Source: Planctomycetota bacterium
Lineage (GTDB): Bacteria > Planctomycetota > Planctomycetia > Isosphaerales > Isosphaeraceae
Direction of reading: 5' to 3'
NCBI GenBank assembly: GCA_021791715.1
Contig: JAJYWB010000020.1
Span: forward strand, 1 to 64,000
DNA length: 64,000 nucleotides
Below the pieces are notes generated by a model. It was given only the letters and a program-made list of their open reading frames with translations. It was not told where the DNA came from and did no database searches. The translations under genes and the position numbers were made by a program. Of the stretch, positions 35,385 to 44,742 are shown piece by piece (the stretch's first letter is position 1; the number at the start of each line of letters is the position of its first letter).

Positions 35385-37625
35385 TCACAAATTTTCCTCG
35401 GTCGCGACGATTCCGCTGTCGATTTCGCGCGGTTCTTTATCGCGAAGAACGACACCGAGGCCCGCGAGCAAGAGGACCGCGGCCATCAATCCGAACGCCG
35501 CGAGCGCCGGATACGCGTTCTCATTCCACGTTTTAAAAATCGAACCGCTTAAATCAAGCCGTTTTACCGCGCCCGGGATCACCGCGAGCACGGCGACCAG
35601 AATCCCCGCGATCGCGCCTCCCGCGATGTAGCCGCACGATAAGAGCACCGCGGGGCTCGAATCGGACTTCTCGGGTTCGGTCTTCCGCACGCGATCGACG
35701 AGAGCCCGCAAACAACCGCCGACGAAGATCGGCGCCGACGTGGCCAGCGGTAAATAGACCCCCACCGCGAACGCGAGCGCCGGAACTCCCGCGAGCTGCA
35801 TCACGATCGCGATCATCACCCCCAAGAAAACGAGTATGCGAGGCAAACTGTTATCCATCACCCCGCTGATGATCAGCGCCATCAGCCGAGCCTTGGGGGC
35901 GTCGTATTTCGTCACCTTCGTGCCGTCGTCGCGCACGTCGACCCGGCCGTTGATCGCGGGATCGACGAGCCACTTCGCCTCGCCCGAAGTCGCGTCGACC
36001 AAATATTTGCCGGGAACCGCGCCTTTCACGTCGTCCTTAACCCACCAAACTTTGTAGCTATGTCCCTGATAAGTCGCCGTTTCGGTCAGCTTGTCGACGG
36101 GCGCCTTCGCCCTGGGTAAATGCTCGCTTTTCGATGTATAAACCGTGCTCGCATCATTAAGCACCAAAAGCGTGAACCCGATGCAAATCGCCGAGGTCAG
36201 CGCGCCGACCAGGATCGCGATCTGCTGCGCCCTCGGCGTTCCTCCCACAAGGTAGCCCGTTTTCAGATCCTGCGACGTCGTTCCGCCGTTCGAAGCCGCG
36301 ATGCAAACGACCGCGGCGATCGAAAGCGCGGCCATCTGGAATTCCTTCCCCACCCAACCCTGAAGCACAAAAACAAAACATGTGAGCAAAAGTGTAGCGA
36401 CGGTCATCCCCGAGATCGGATTCGACGACGACCCGATCTCTCCGGTCAACCGCGAGGATACCGTCACGAACAAAAATCCGAACGCCAAGACGAGCAAACC
36501 CCCGACGATTCGCCCAGTCCGATCGGTTGGAATCAAATGCGACGATGCGATCACCGCGACCAGAGCGAGAGCCCCCGCGACGACGATCCAAAGCGGCAAA
36601 TCGCGATCGGTCCGAAGCCTGCCGTTCGATCCCCCCTTCGATCGGATATCCCTCAACCCTCCCGCGATCGACGAAACGATCAACGGCAAGGCCTGAAACA
36701 AACTGATGATCCCTCCCGCCGCGACCGCGCCCGCTCCGATATACAAGATATAATAATCTCGAATTTCCTTGGGCGACATTTGAGCGATCGGGATCGACGC
36801 GGGCTTGATCGGCGTAAGCGAATCGCCGCCGAAAAATTTGATCGCGGGAGTAAGCAAAAGCGCCGCCATCAACCCTCCGCCGGCCATCACGCAAGAAATC
36901 CGAAAGCCGATGATATAGCCGACGCCCATCAAAAGCGGGCTCGCCTCAAGGGCGACCTCGGCGCCCTGAATTCCCGCGATCGCGCGCCTGGGATATTCTT
37001 GCCAAGATTTTAATCCTTGCATCATAAATTGATATAAGAATGATAGGCCGAAACCGACGAAAACCGTTCGTCCGCTCGATCCTCCTTTCTCGCCGACGAC
37101 GAGCACTTCGGCGCAAGCGGTTCCCTCGGGATAGGTGAGCGTGCCGTGCTGCTTGACGATAAACGCTCGGCGCAGCGGCACCATCATCAAAATCCCCAGC
37201 AATCCTCCGAGGCACGATACGAGCATCACCCGGCTCACCTCCATGTCGTAGCCGAGGATCATGAGCGCGGGCATCGTCACGCCGACGCCGAACGCGATCG
37301 ACTCTCCCGCCGATCCCGTCGTTTGCACGATGTTGTTTTCAAGAATCGACGCCCTCTTTGTGCCGAAAGCCTTCGAGAGAGCGCGGAAGATCGTGATCGA
37401 AAGGACCGCGACGGGAATCGACGCCGAAACCGTCATCCCCACTTTGAGGACGAGATAAAGCGACGAGGCGCCGAAGACGATCCCCAGCAACGCCCCCAAA
37501 CCGACCGCGGTCCAAGTGAGCTCGGGCACGGTTTGCTCGGTGGAAACGAACGGTTGAAATCCTCTCGCGTTCTCGCTCGCCGCGGATTCCGTAGCCGAGC
37601 TCGCCGATTTTTCCGTGACCGACAT
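35385..37625 (-). CDS. OPT-family oligopeptide transporter
   Basis: The start at 37625 has GGAAGG eight bases upstream. Upstream in-frame ATGs give implausible basic peptides. The 746-residue product has about 14-16 membrane segments (GLGALLGIVFGASSLYLVLK, IPVAVLSITIFRALSKAFGT), the OPT phrase NIVQTTGSAGESIAFGV, and a roughly 70-residue soluble loop near residue 490-560. OPT proteins import oligopeptides or metal-chelate complexes by proton symport. The adjacent S46 peptidase favours peptides here, which is inference from context. The C-terminal helices (ALAFAVGVYLPLATSAPIF) are intact. Confidence 0.92.
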   Translation of the reverse strand: MSVTEKSASSATESAASENARGFQPFVSTEQTVPELTWTAVGLGALLGIVFGASSLYLVLKVGMTVSASIPVAVLSITIFRALSKAFGTKRASILENNIVQTTGSAGESIAFGVGVTMPALMILGYDMEVSRVMLVSCLGGLLGILMMVPLRRAFIVKQHGTLTYPEGTACAEVLVVGEKGGSSGRTVFVGFGLSFLYQFMMQGLKSWQEYPRRAIAGIQGAEVALEASPLLMGVGYIIGFRISCVMAGGGLMAALLLTPAIKFFGGDSLTPIKPASIPIAQMSPKEIRDYYILYIGAGAVAAGGIISLFQALPLIVSSIAGGLRDIRSKGGSNGRLRTDRDLPLWIVVAGALALVAVIASSHLIPTDRTGRIVGGLLVLAFGFLFVTVSSRLTGEIGSSSNPISGMTVATLLLTCFVFVLQGWVGKEFQMAALSIAAVVCIAASNGGTTSQDLKTGYLVGGTPRAQQIAILVGALTSAICIGFTLLVLNDASTVYTSKSEHLPRAKAPVDKLTETATYQGHSYKVWWVKDDVKGAVPGKYLVDATSGEAKWLVDPAINGRVDVRDDGTKVTKYDAPKARLMALIISGVMDNSLPRILVFLGVMIAIVMQLAGVPALAFAVGVYLPLATSAPIFVGGCLRALVDRVRKTEPEKSDSSPAVLLSCGYIAGGAIAGILVAVLAVIPGAVKRLDLSGSIFKTWNENAYPALAAFGLMAAVLLLAGLGVVLRDKEPREIDSGIVATEENL

Positions 37626-38049
37626 GAATCGAGCCTTCCCAGTTGATCGAATTCCAAAACGCCGCGCGAGGGGTCGGTCCCAAGAACGCGAACCGGACCG
37701 CGAGGCTCGGGGAGAGGATTCCAGGCCCCTCGGGCTAAAAGACGACCGTATCACGATACGGTCTGGTTCGGCCGAATCAATCCCTTGGCGCTCGAATCGA
37801 AAAATGTTTGATATGGAATCGCAATCAAGCCCGCCGTGATGATCGAACGCCTCGCAACCTCATAAGTAATATTTTATAGTATCATTTATGAAATAATGGA
37901 TATATTGTCTCCTCTCCGGCGATTGGGCGGCGGTTCTCGGCTTATCAAACCGAGCGGGATTGGGATTGGAATCGAACCCTGAATGGATCGAGCGTGTCGC
38001 CTTGACGATACCTCTAAGATAAATTTGAACGAGAAAACGAGAACCGCTT
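37626..38049. other. Divergent intergenic region
   Basis: It holds the promoters of the minus-strand OPT gene and the plus-strand phosphatase gene. An AT-rich segment lies at 37861-37900. No RNA gene was recognised. Confidence 0.4.
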
Positions 38050-39306
38050 ATGATCGCCGCTCCGATTCCACGAAACGACGTCCAACGCCTTGCCGAATTA
38101 CACGCGCTCGATATTCTCGACACGCCGCGCGAGGAACGCTTTGATCGCGTCGTCCGCTTGCTCAAGCTCGTCCTTCGCGTACCAATCGCGTATATGAGCC
38201 TGATCGATACCGATCGGCAGTGGATGAAGTCGGCGTGCGGATTGAAGACGATTGAGACGCCGCGCGACATTTCTTTCTGCGGCCACGCGATTCTCTCGGA
38301 CGAGATCATGATCGTCCCCGACGCGTTGGAAGACGATCGTTTTCGAGACAATCCCCTCGTGATTGGTGATCCATATATCCGCTTTTACGCGGGACGTCCG
38401 TTGCGAGGACCGGGAGGGAGTAAGGTCGGCACGCTTTGTATCGCGGATCGATCGCCTCGAACGCCTCGGGCGGACGAACTCGAGATTCTCTCGGAATTGG
38501 CGTCGATCGTCGAGCGCGAACTCGGTTTGGTCGAGACCGTCGCGTTGCAACAAAAGTTGATCGCGAGCCGCAATCGCTTATCGCATGAAATGGCTCAAGC
38601 ATCTCAATATGTTCTTTCGCTTCTTCCCGAGCCGATCGACGGTTTGGTCGGGGCGCGGCGCAGGTTCGAACCCTCGTCCGAATTGGGGGGCGATTTTTTC
38701 GGTTACGATTGGATCGACGACGATCACTTCGTGGTCTATTTGCTCGACGTTTCGGGGCATGGAGTGGGCGCGGCTTTGCTTTCGATCTCGGTGGGAAACG
38801 CGTTGCGGGGTAGGTCGCTGCCGGGCGCCGATTTTCGCGATCCGTCTTCGGTGCTTGCGCGATTGAACGAGTCTTTCCCGATGGATCGTCATGATGAAAA
38901 ATATTTTACCATTTGGTACGGCGTATATAACAATTCCACACGCACGTTGACTTACGCGGGCGGAGGTCATCCCCCGGCGGTGTTACTGACGGGTTTGGAT
39001 TGCGACCGCGTTCGGCCGGTCGATCTTGGAGCGGGTGGTCCGCCCGTCGGCGTGTTCGCCGAAGCCGGATTCGAGCGGGCGACCGTTACCGTCGAGCCTT
39101 CGAGCAAGCTTTATGTTTTTAGCGACGGAGCGTATGAAATACCGAGGCCGGGAGGGTCGATGATGACCCGGAGGGAACTCGTCGATTTTCTCGCGTCGAT
39201 CGCCGCTCCGAACGCCCCCGACGAAGTTTGGCGGTTCATTCTTGGTCAATGCGATTCGGCCGGCCCGATCGACGATTTCTCATTCATTGAGATCGATTTC
39301 AAATGA
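38050..39306 (+). CDS. GAF domain SpoIIE-type PP2C phosphatase
   Basis: The 418-residue product has an N-terminal GAF domain (about 15-160: LAELHALDILDTPREERFDR, DRQWMKSACGL, RFYAGRPLRGPGG), a short helical linker (about 165-190) and a SpoIIE/RsbU-type PP2C domain (about 195-418). The metal-binding motif is ELGGDFFGYDWIDDDHF and LDVSGHGVGAALLS. LTYAGGGHPPAVLL, FSDGAYE and DDFSFIEI follow. Such proteins dephosphorylate Ser/Thr on anti-sigma antagonists or similar targets when the GAF domain senses a ligand. No SpoIIAA/RsbV or RsbW gene is adjacent, so the target is unknown. Confidence 0.92.
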   Translation: MIAAPIPRNDVQRLAELHALDILDTPREERFDRVVRLLKLVLRVPIAYMSLIDTDRQWMKSACGLKTIETPRDISFCGHAILSDEIMIVPDALEDDRFRDNPLVIGDPYIRFYAGRPLRGPGGSKVGTLCIADRSPRTPRADELEILSELASIVERELGLVETVALQQKLIASRNRLSHEMAQASQYVLSLLPEPIDGLVGARRRFEPSSELGGDFFGYDWIDDDHFVVYLLDVSGHGVGAALLSISVGNALRGRSLPGADFRDPSSVLARLNESFPMDRHDEKYFTIWYGVYNNSTRTLTYAGGGHPPAVLLTGLDCDRVRPVDLGAGGPPVGVFAEAGFERATVTVEPSSKLYVFSDGAYEIPRPGGSMMTRRELVDFLASIAAPNAPDEVWRFILGQCDSAGPIDDFSFIEIDFK

Positions 39307-40325
39307 ACATCGCTCTTTTATATGAAAATTTATCGATTGATTTCTTCGCGGCGGGTCGGTCGATTTATCGGTTATTGAAATTATGTTAATATGAATTTGG
39401 AGCGAGCGAGGGTGAAACCGGTTCGCCGCGACGGCGGATGCAAAAATGGTGAAGCTTAGATTTTAGAGTCCGCCGTCGTTTTGATCGTGTCGTTCCAATC
39501 CCGCGCGACGAGGTTCCGATCACCGTTCCGTTCGAGCCGATCGACGTTGTCGATCGCTTCGAACGCGGCGCGAATTGAAGCGTCGGCGGCTCCGAATCGA
39601 GCTTCACCGATCCTCAAAATCATTCCAAGGGTCGCTTCATGTTTTCCATCAAGCTTTCTTTTCTCCATTGCTTTCTCGATTCCTTGCTCGAATCCTTCTT
39701 CAATCGCCGGTTGATAATACGAAGATTCTTTAAAACGCTCATGATCGTGAGCTCCTTGCGGATTTCCGCGATTCGGTGCTTTGCCGACTGAAGTCCTGCA
39801 AGCATCGTCATCTCGATCTGTTCGCCCGAGGACCGTTCGTCCGTCATCCGCGAAAGCCGATTTTCAACCGAGTGAATCTTCTCGACACGTTCGTCTGGGA
39901 TTCGGACGCCGAGTTGTAACGCTCTTTCCGGCGACGCGGCTTTCAGCCGGGAACTTGGGCTTTTAAATGATTAGAATTCATTATTTAATATATGTTATAA
40001 ATTATGTGTTGTGCTTGCGTCTTCCTGAGAGAACCATCCTTCGTTGTAAAAAAAACGACGGCCGATTACCCGATCGCTTGGGAAGGCTTTTTTCGGGAGG
40101 CCGAGTCGCCGCCGGCGCGGGCTTTTGGGTTCGTATTGAATTTGGTTCTAAGGAGATCGAACGACAAGGGGGAGGCGACGTTCGAGGGGATCGCGGCGAT
40201 CGGTCGATTTTTTTCTTGACGCGACGGGCTTCGCGGGGTTACGTTTCAATTTCGGTCCCTCGCTTGCCGTCGAGTCGCCCGCCCCGGCTTCTTGGGGTTT
40301 TCGGCTGGTAACGGGTCTTGAACTC
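39307..40325. other. Intergenic region with a degraded gene
   Basis: Besides the remnant at 39456-39860 listed separately, this 1-kb stretch shows no supportable gene. The AT-rich part at 39960-40010 and a T-rich patch at 40205-40215 may be promoter sequence for the gene at 40326. Confidence 0.45.
39456..39860 (-). pseudogene. Possible remnant of a DUF4351/Rpn-type nuclease gene
   Basis: On the minus strand, a frame ending at 39456 contains YYQPAIEEGFEQGIEKAMEK, RIGEARFGAADASIRAAFEA and IDNVDRLERNGD. This resembles the repetitive EGxEKG linker and the DUF4351-type tail of Rpn-family transposase-like nucleases. No start codon is found far enough upstream in that frame. An adjacent frame (39620-39847) gives another coiled-coil-like peptide, and the catalytic PD-(D/E)xK core is absent. 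I interpret this as a truncated, possibly frameshifted remnant of a mobile-type gene. It could also be a short functional ORF from 39668. Confidence 0.45.
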
Positions 40326-41756
40326 ATGAACAAAAATCGACTCTCACGGGTTCTCCGCGCGTGTCGCGGCTCGGTCGCCGCGGTGAAAATCTCGCGCAAG
40401 TGGATCATCATCGGCGCGTTCGGGCTTTTCCTTCTTGGAGGAGCGGCGATCGGCGTGGAGGTTTATCGGCGGGCGTCGATCGAGGGGTTGCCCGATGTCG
40501 GCGATCCGTTCGACGTCGCCGAGTTTCGAGCGCGATCGAGCGTCCCCGACGAGATGAACGCTTATACGCATTATCGGCGCGCGTTTCGGCTGCTCTCGCG
40601 CGAAGCGTATGCGTGGGGGAGCAATCCTGAGAATACGGTCTGGGTGAATTGGCGGGAGCTTTCGCCCAAACTGAGGGAGGTGATCGAGAGCAATCGCCCG
40701 GCGCTCGACGCTTGGTTGCGCGGAGTGGACCTTCCCGATTCGATCTGCTTTCAACCCCTCGAAGTCGGTCTTGAACGCGATGAACAATTCGTGAGCACGG
40801 CGTTCGCGATGCGCACGATCATGATTCTCGCACATATGCAGGCAGGGCGATGCGAAACCGACGGAAATCCCGTCGACGCTTGGAAATGGTATCGCGCCTT
40901 GCTGCGATCGAGCCGTCATCTGGGGTCGATGGGAACCTCGCTCGAGCGTTACCTGGGGACGGAGATCTTTCGATACACGTGCTTTCGGATCGAGCGTTGG
41001 GCCGCGGATCCGCGGGTCGACGCGGCGACCTTGCGCACCGCTCTCGACGACGCGAAGGCGATTCGTTCTCTCACGGTTTCAAATTCTGATATAATGAAAA
41101 CGGAATATCTAGCGATTATGAAGTCGCTCGACGATCCGGAGTCTTGGATTAAGAAGTTTAGTCGTCTCGACGCCACATGGTATACGGGAGATTCGATTTA
41201 TTGGTTCATGAAGAACGAGCCCGAGCGATCGCGCCGGGTGGCGCGGTTGTTGGTGGCGAATCATCTGGCGCAGGTCGATCTGCCGGCTCGAAGTCGATCG
41301 CGGCCGGCGATCAAATTGCCGGCGATTTATCGGACCGATCCGACTCGGCCCGCGGCGACTCGCGTGCTTCCTCCCCCCGAGATCGTCAGGTGGTTTCAAT
41401 CGGCGCTTTTGGAGCGGCTTTGGATTCCCCAATTTTCGCTCTCGGTGATCGATCAATCCGATCGAGCGCATCACGCCGCGATCGTCGTCAAATTCGCCTG
41501 GGAGTTGTTCAAACGCGAACGAGGCCGCGAGCCGAACTCGATCGAGGAATTGATCGGCAAAGATCTGCGGGAGATTCCCGAAGATTATAAGGGATCGAGT
41601 TTGCCGCGAAGACGGCCGCGCTATAACGGTTTCGCTTATCCCCGGAACGCGTCCTCCTCGCGCGCGTTTCGCGGAAGCGATCTCCCGAACGATTCGCGAA
41701 CCCCCAAGAAAGAAGTCGAAGCGAACGACGGCGCCGTCAATCCCGCTTCGGGTTGA
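40326..41756 (+). CDS. Membrane-anchored hypothetical protein
   Basis: The 476-residue product has a basic N-terminus and one membrane helix (KWIIIGAFGLFLLGGAAIGV), then a mostly helical, probably periplasmic domain (NAYTHYRRAFRLLSREAYAW, AGRCETDGNPVDAWKWYRAL). The C-terminal phrase AWELFKRERGREPNSIEELI resembles tails of planctomycete pseudopilin-like proteins, as in the protein at 21603-23117. No catalytic motif is seen. The ribosome-binding site is weak. Function is unknown. Confidence 0.75.
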   Translation: MNKNRLSRVLRACRGSVAAVKISRKWIIIGAFGLFLLGGAAIGVEVYRRASIEGLPDVGDPFDVAEFRARSSVPDEMNAYTHYRRAFRLLSREAYAWGSNPENTVWVNWRELSPKLREVIESNRPALDAWLRGVDLPDSICFQPLEVGLERDEQFVSTAFAMRTIMILAHMQAGRCETDGNPVDAWKWYRALLRSSRHLGSMGTSLERYLGTEIFRYTCFRIERWAADPRVDAATLRTALDDAKAIRSLTVSNSDIMKTEYLAIMKSLDDPESWIKKFSRLDATWYTGDSIYWFMKNEPERSRRVARLLVANHLAQVDLPARSRSRPAIKLPAIYRTDPTRPAATRVLPPPEIVRWFQSALLERLWIPQFSLSVIDQSDRAHHAAIVVKFAWELFKRERGREPNSIEELIGKDLREIPEDYKGSSLPRRRPRYNGFAYPRNASSSRAFRGSDLPNDSRTPKKEVEANDGAVNPASG

Positions 41757-41828
41757 AAAACAAAAAGACGAACGAACTTTCGTCGCGGTGATAATTATTC
41801 ACAAAATTATTCTATCATATGAAAACTC

Positions 41829-42626
41829 TTAATTTATTGGAGATCGAGCGACGACTTGCGTCGGCGTGGTCGAAGGACACGCGGGGAGTTTGATTGTGAA
41901 GGTCGAACCGGCGCCCGGTCGGCTTTCGACTCGGATGCGTCCTTTGTGTTCGGCGACGATATCGCGGCAGATCGGCAGTCCCAGCCCGGTCCCTCCCAGG
42001 CCGGTGTCGTCGGGGCCCGATTTGGTGGTGAAGAACGGTTCAAAGATGCGTCTGAGGTGTTTGGGTTCGATACCCGATCCCGTATCGGCGACGGAGATCT
42101 CGGCGGTTTTTCCCGCGGCGTCGATCCCCACCCGCACGGTCAACACCCCTCCCAGGCTCATCGCCTGTCTCGCGTTGATAATTAAATTGAGCAGTACTTG
42201 TTGAATGCGCGCCGCGTCGACGAGGGCGTGGGGGCGCGCGTCGGCGCGAAAATCGAGTTGGATCGCGTGTTTTTGCAGGTCTTTGGCGGTGAGGAGAAGA
42301 ACTTCTTCGACAAGGCGGACGAGATCGGTGGCGACGCGATCTTGGCCGCGCGGGCGGGCGAGTCCGAGGACTCCGCCGGTGAGCCTCGCCGCCCGTTCCG
42401 AGGCTTCGAGGATCTTCTCGAACGCGCGGCGGTGGAACTCGGGGTCGTCGTTGCGGAGCCCGAGTTTGGCGTAATTGAGGATCGGCGTGAGGGCGTTGTT
42501 GAGCTCGTGGATCACGCCGCCGGCGATCACACCCACGCCGCAGATGCGTTGAAGTTCCACAACCTGGCGCCTTAGCGCGTCGATTTCTTCCGATCGGGGG
42601 GGCTTTTCCTTCACGTGTGTCGGCAT
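41829..42626 (-). CDS. Cytoplasmic sensor-less histidine kinase
   Basis: The 265-residue product has a short coiled-coil start (EEIDALRRQVVELQRICGVG), the phosphoacceptor His40 in GGVIHELNNALTP and a HATPase domain with N-box NLIINARQAMSLGG, G1 DTGSGIEPKH, F-box RIFEPFFTTKSG and G2 GLGGTGLGLPIC. This matches the HisKA/HATPase core of NtrB-like kinases. No membrane segment or PAS/GAF sensor is present, so another protein must supply the signal. No response regulator gene is adjacent. The GAF-SpoIIE gene 2.5 kb away is not in the same operon. Confidence 0.92.
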   Translation of the reverse strand: MPTHVKEKPPRSEEIDALRRQVVELQRICGVGVIAGGVIHELNNALTPILNYAKLGLRNDDPEFHRRAFEKILEASERAARLTGGVLGLARPRGQDRVATDLVRLVEEVLLLTAKDLQKHAIQLDFRADARPHALVDAARIQQVLLNLIINARQAMSLGGVLTVRVGIDAAGKTAEISVADTGSGIEPKHLRRIFEPFFTTKSGPDDTGLGGTGLGLPICRDIVAEHKGRIRVESRPGAGSTFTIKLPACPSTTPTQVVARSPIN

Positions 42627-42890
42627 CGAATCGATCCTCGCGACGAACCTAGCCGCCGAGCGAACCGGCGGCCTTTCGACGTATCGGCCGAGACGAGCTT
42701 GGAGGATGAATCGACATCGCCCGGATCAAGCCGAGGAATTCGACGTCGATCGCGAGATCGTCACGAGCGCTCGACTCGATCGCTAAAAGGCGAATGAATT
42801 TCTGGTTTATTTATGCGTTGATTATTTAGAGGATTCTGGGCCGACGCGACGGGGCTCTAGGGATTAAGGGCTTTCCGTGGATTGAACGCG

Positions 42891-43685
42891 TTAGGCGTGA
42901 ACGCCGTTTGTCGAAGGGTGATCTTCGAGTGAATCGGTTTGAGGATTCGGGTGAACGACTCGGACGGGTTCGCGGCGGTGGCGCTGATCTTTGAGGAGTT
43001 CGCCCGCCATGCGACGGTCGAGCGCTTCGATCGCGGCGTCGAGGACGCCTCGAGCCGTGTCGAGGTGATGAGGGCGGAGGGCGTAAGGGTCGCGCGGCAG
43101 CCCTGTGCGTGGATACACGAGTTGGGTGGGGCGGAGGTCGAGTTCGAGGGGCGCCTGATGCGGTTGTAACGGTTCGTAAACGCCGTCTCTTTGGGGGGAT
43201 CGGTAATACGCGCGACGGTGCGAAGCGGCGCCCGGGTACGACCAGGAAGCCTTCATCGCGAGCAGTTCGGCGAATTGAGGCCAAGGAGGAACGTGCGGGT
43301 CGAAACCCGAATGGGTCGCTCCCGTCGGGTCGGCGAGGATTGCAGGAAGGAGACGCCAGGCGTCGGCGAGGGGCATCGGCCGACTCGGATCGGCGAGCAA
43401 AGGCGCGAGTTCGCGGCGGCCGAGTTCGACCGCGGCCTGGTGAACCAGCGCCTCGGCGGCGGCGAGGTACATCAGAAACGAGGCGCGCGCCAGCCTTCCC
43501 GCGTCGCTCGCCGAGCGATTTTGCTCGAGCTTGCTTCGCGTGTGTAAAGCTAAAGCGTCTTGATACAAGCAATGAAAAGGACTAACGATCGTTTCGATGA
43601 TCCAGCCCGTCGCGGGGTCGATCTCGGTCGATCGATCCCCGTCTTCGAGCCGATCCGACGATCGCGCTCCGCCGGCCTCCCGCAT
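42891..43685 (-). CDS. Hypothetical protein
   Basis: The 264-residue product is soluble and mainly helical in the first half (ASFLMYLAAAEALVHQAAVE, ADAWRLLPAILAD), with a proline-rich second half (LELDLRPTQLVYPRTGLPRD) and a polar tail. The first half resembles HEPN-like helical bundles in character, but the key RxxxxH motif is not seen, so I do not claim it. Length, codon pattern and conservation-like phrases suggest a real gene. Function is unknown. Confidence 0.6.
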   Translation of the reverse strand: MREAGGARSSDRLEDGDRSTEIDPATGWIIETIVSPFHCLYQDALALHTRSKLEQNRSASDAGRLARASFLMYLAAAEALVHQAAVELGRRELAPLLADPSRPMPLADAWRLLPAILADPTGATHSGFDPHVPPWPQFAELLAMKASWSYPGAASHRRAYYRSPQRDGVYEPLQPHQAPLELDLRPTQLVYPRTGLPRDPYALRPHHLDTARGVLDAAIEALDRRMAGELLKDQRHRREPVRVVHPNPQTDSLEDHPSTNGVHA

Positions 43686-43841
43686 TGAGAAATCCTCGTC
43701 GACGCCCGCCGGTCGATTCGCGTTCGGCGACGGTCCACGCGGCGCGGGGACGACGTCGTGACGAAGCGATTCATCGGGCGAAGCTATTCTATATCATGCG
43801 ACGCGCGTCGACGAAGGATTTTTTGGGAAACCGTCTTCGAT

Positions 43842-44543
43842 TCAGGCCGAGACGTTCGGTTTCACGCTTCGTTTTCGCCAGAGACCGATCCCTGCGAAGG
43901 CCATGGCGAAAAACGTCAGGGTGGAGGGTTCGGGAACGGGGGTCGCGCCGAAATCGGCCTGGAACGACGTCATTCCCCCCCCCGACGAAGCCGGGACGAG
44001 CGCCAGGCTGAAGGGGACGTTGAGGTCGCCGAGGGGCGTGACGAGGCTCAAATTCGGGGTCATGGGTGTCGAAAGAGTCGGTCCGGTCGGCAAAATCGAA
44101 GCGACCGAAGCGATCACGGTCGATTGATTCGACCCGCTCAACGTTCCGTTGAGGTAACCGTCGATCGTGACGTTCGTCGTCATACCGGGAGGGCCGTTGG
44201 GCTCTGTGAGCGCGAGCGTCACCTGGAACGGGGTGTTGTTGTACGAGACCGAAACCGTCGCGGGGAGCGGCGCAACCTGGAATTCGCCGAGTCCGAACGC
44301 CGAAGGCGCCGTGAGGATTCCTCCGGTCACGCCCTGAAACGAGACGGGACCCGTCATGATTCCGGGATTCGTCGCGGGATTCGCGCCGATCCAGCCGGTC
44401 GACGTGAAGTCTATTGTTGTGGATGTGTTCATCGGTGCGGCGGCCGCGGGGCGTACGATCGCGAGGGACGATGCACAGAATACCGCGAGGCCGAAAGCGC
44501 CGATCGATCGCGAAACGGAGTAAAGCGTCAATGATGTTTTCAT
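43842..44543 (-). CDS. PEP-CTERM sorting-domain protein
   Basis: The 233-residue product has a signal peptide (FGLAVFCASSLAIVRPAAAA), a beta-rich body (APSAFGLGEFQVAPLPATVS, NNTPFQVTLAL) and a PEP-CTERM tail (PVPEPSTLTFFAMAFAGIGL followed by WRKR). PEP-CTERM proteins are exported, anchored and thought to be processed by exosortase. No exosortase gene is visible nearby. The body is clearly paralogous to the next gene at 44743-45426, so the two arose by duplication. Confidence 0.92.
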   Translation of the reverse strand: MKTSLTLYSVSRSIGAFGLAVFCASSLAIVRPAAAAPMNTSTTIDFTSTGWIGANPATNPGIMTGPVSFQGVTGGILTAPSAFGLGEFQVAPLPATVSVSYNNTPFQVTLALTEPNGPPGMTTNVTIDGYLNGTLSGSNQSTVIASVASILPTGPTLSTPMTPNLSLVTPLGDLNVPFSLALVPASSGGGMTSFQADFGATPVPEPSTLTFFAMAFAGIGLWRKRSVKPNVSA

Positions 44544-44742
44544 GGCTCTCTTGTTGAAAAACGTGGTGTATCACCGGAATCGATCAACTCATCGATGTTG
44601 GTCGCGGGTGAATACGGAACAGGGTCAAGGGGAACGACGAGATCGGCCGGCGAGGTTTTGAGACCCGCCGACCGATCCAAAGCGAGCGATTTCAACCCGG
44701 TCGAAAACCTGGTTTTATCGCCTTAAGGCGAAAGCGTTGATC

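Noticed and set aside
37940..38000. tRNA-like T-arm (GGTTCGATTCC on the minus strand)
   Set aside because: The flanking bases do not form the T stem, and no acceptor, D or anticodon arm can be found around it.
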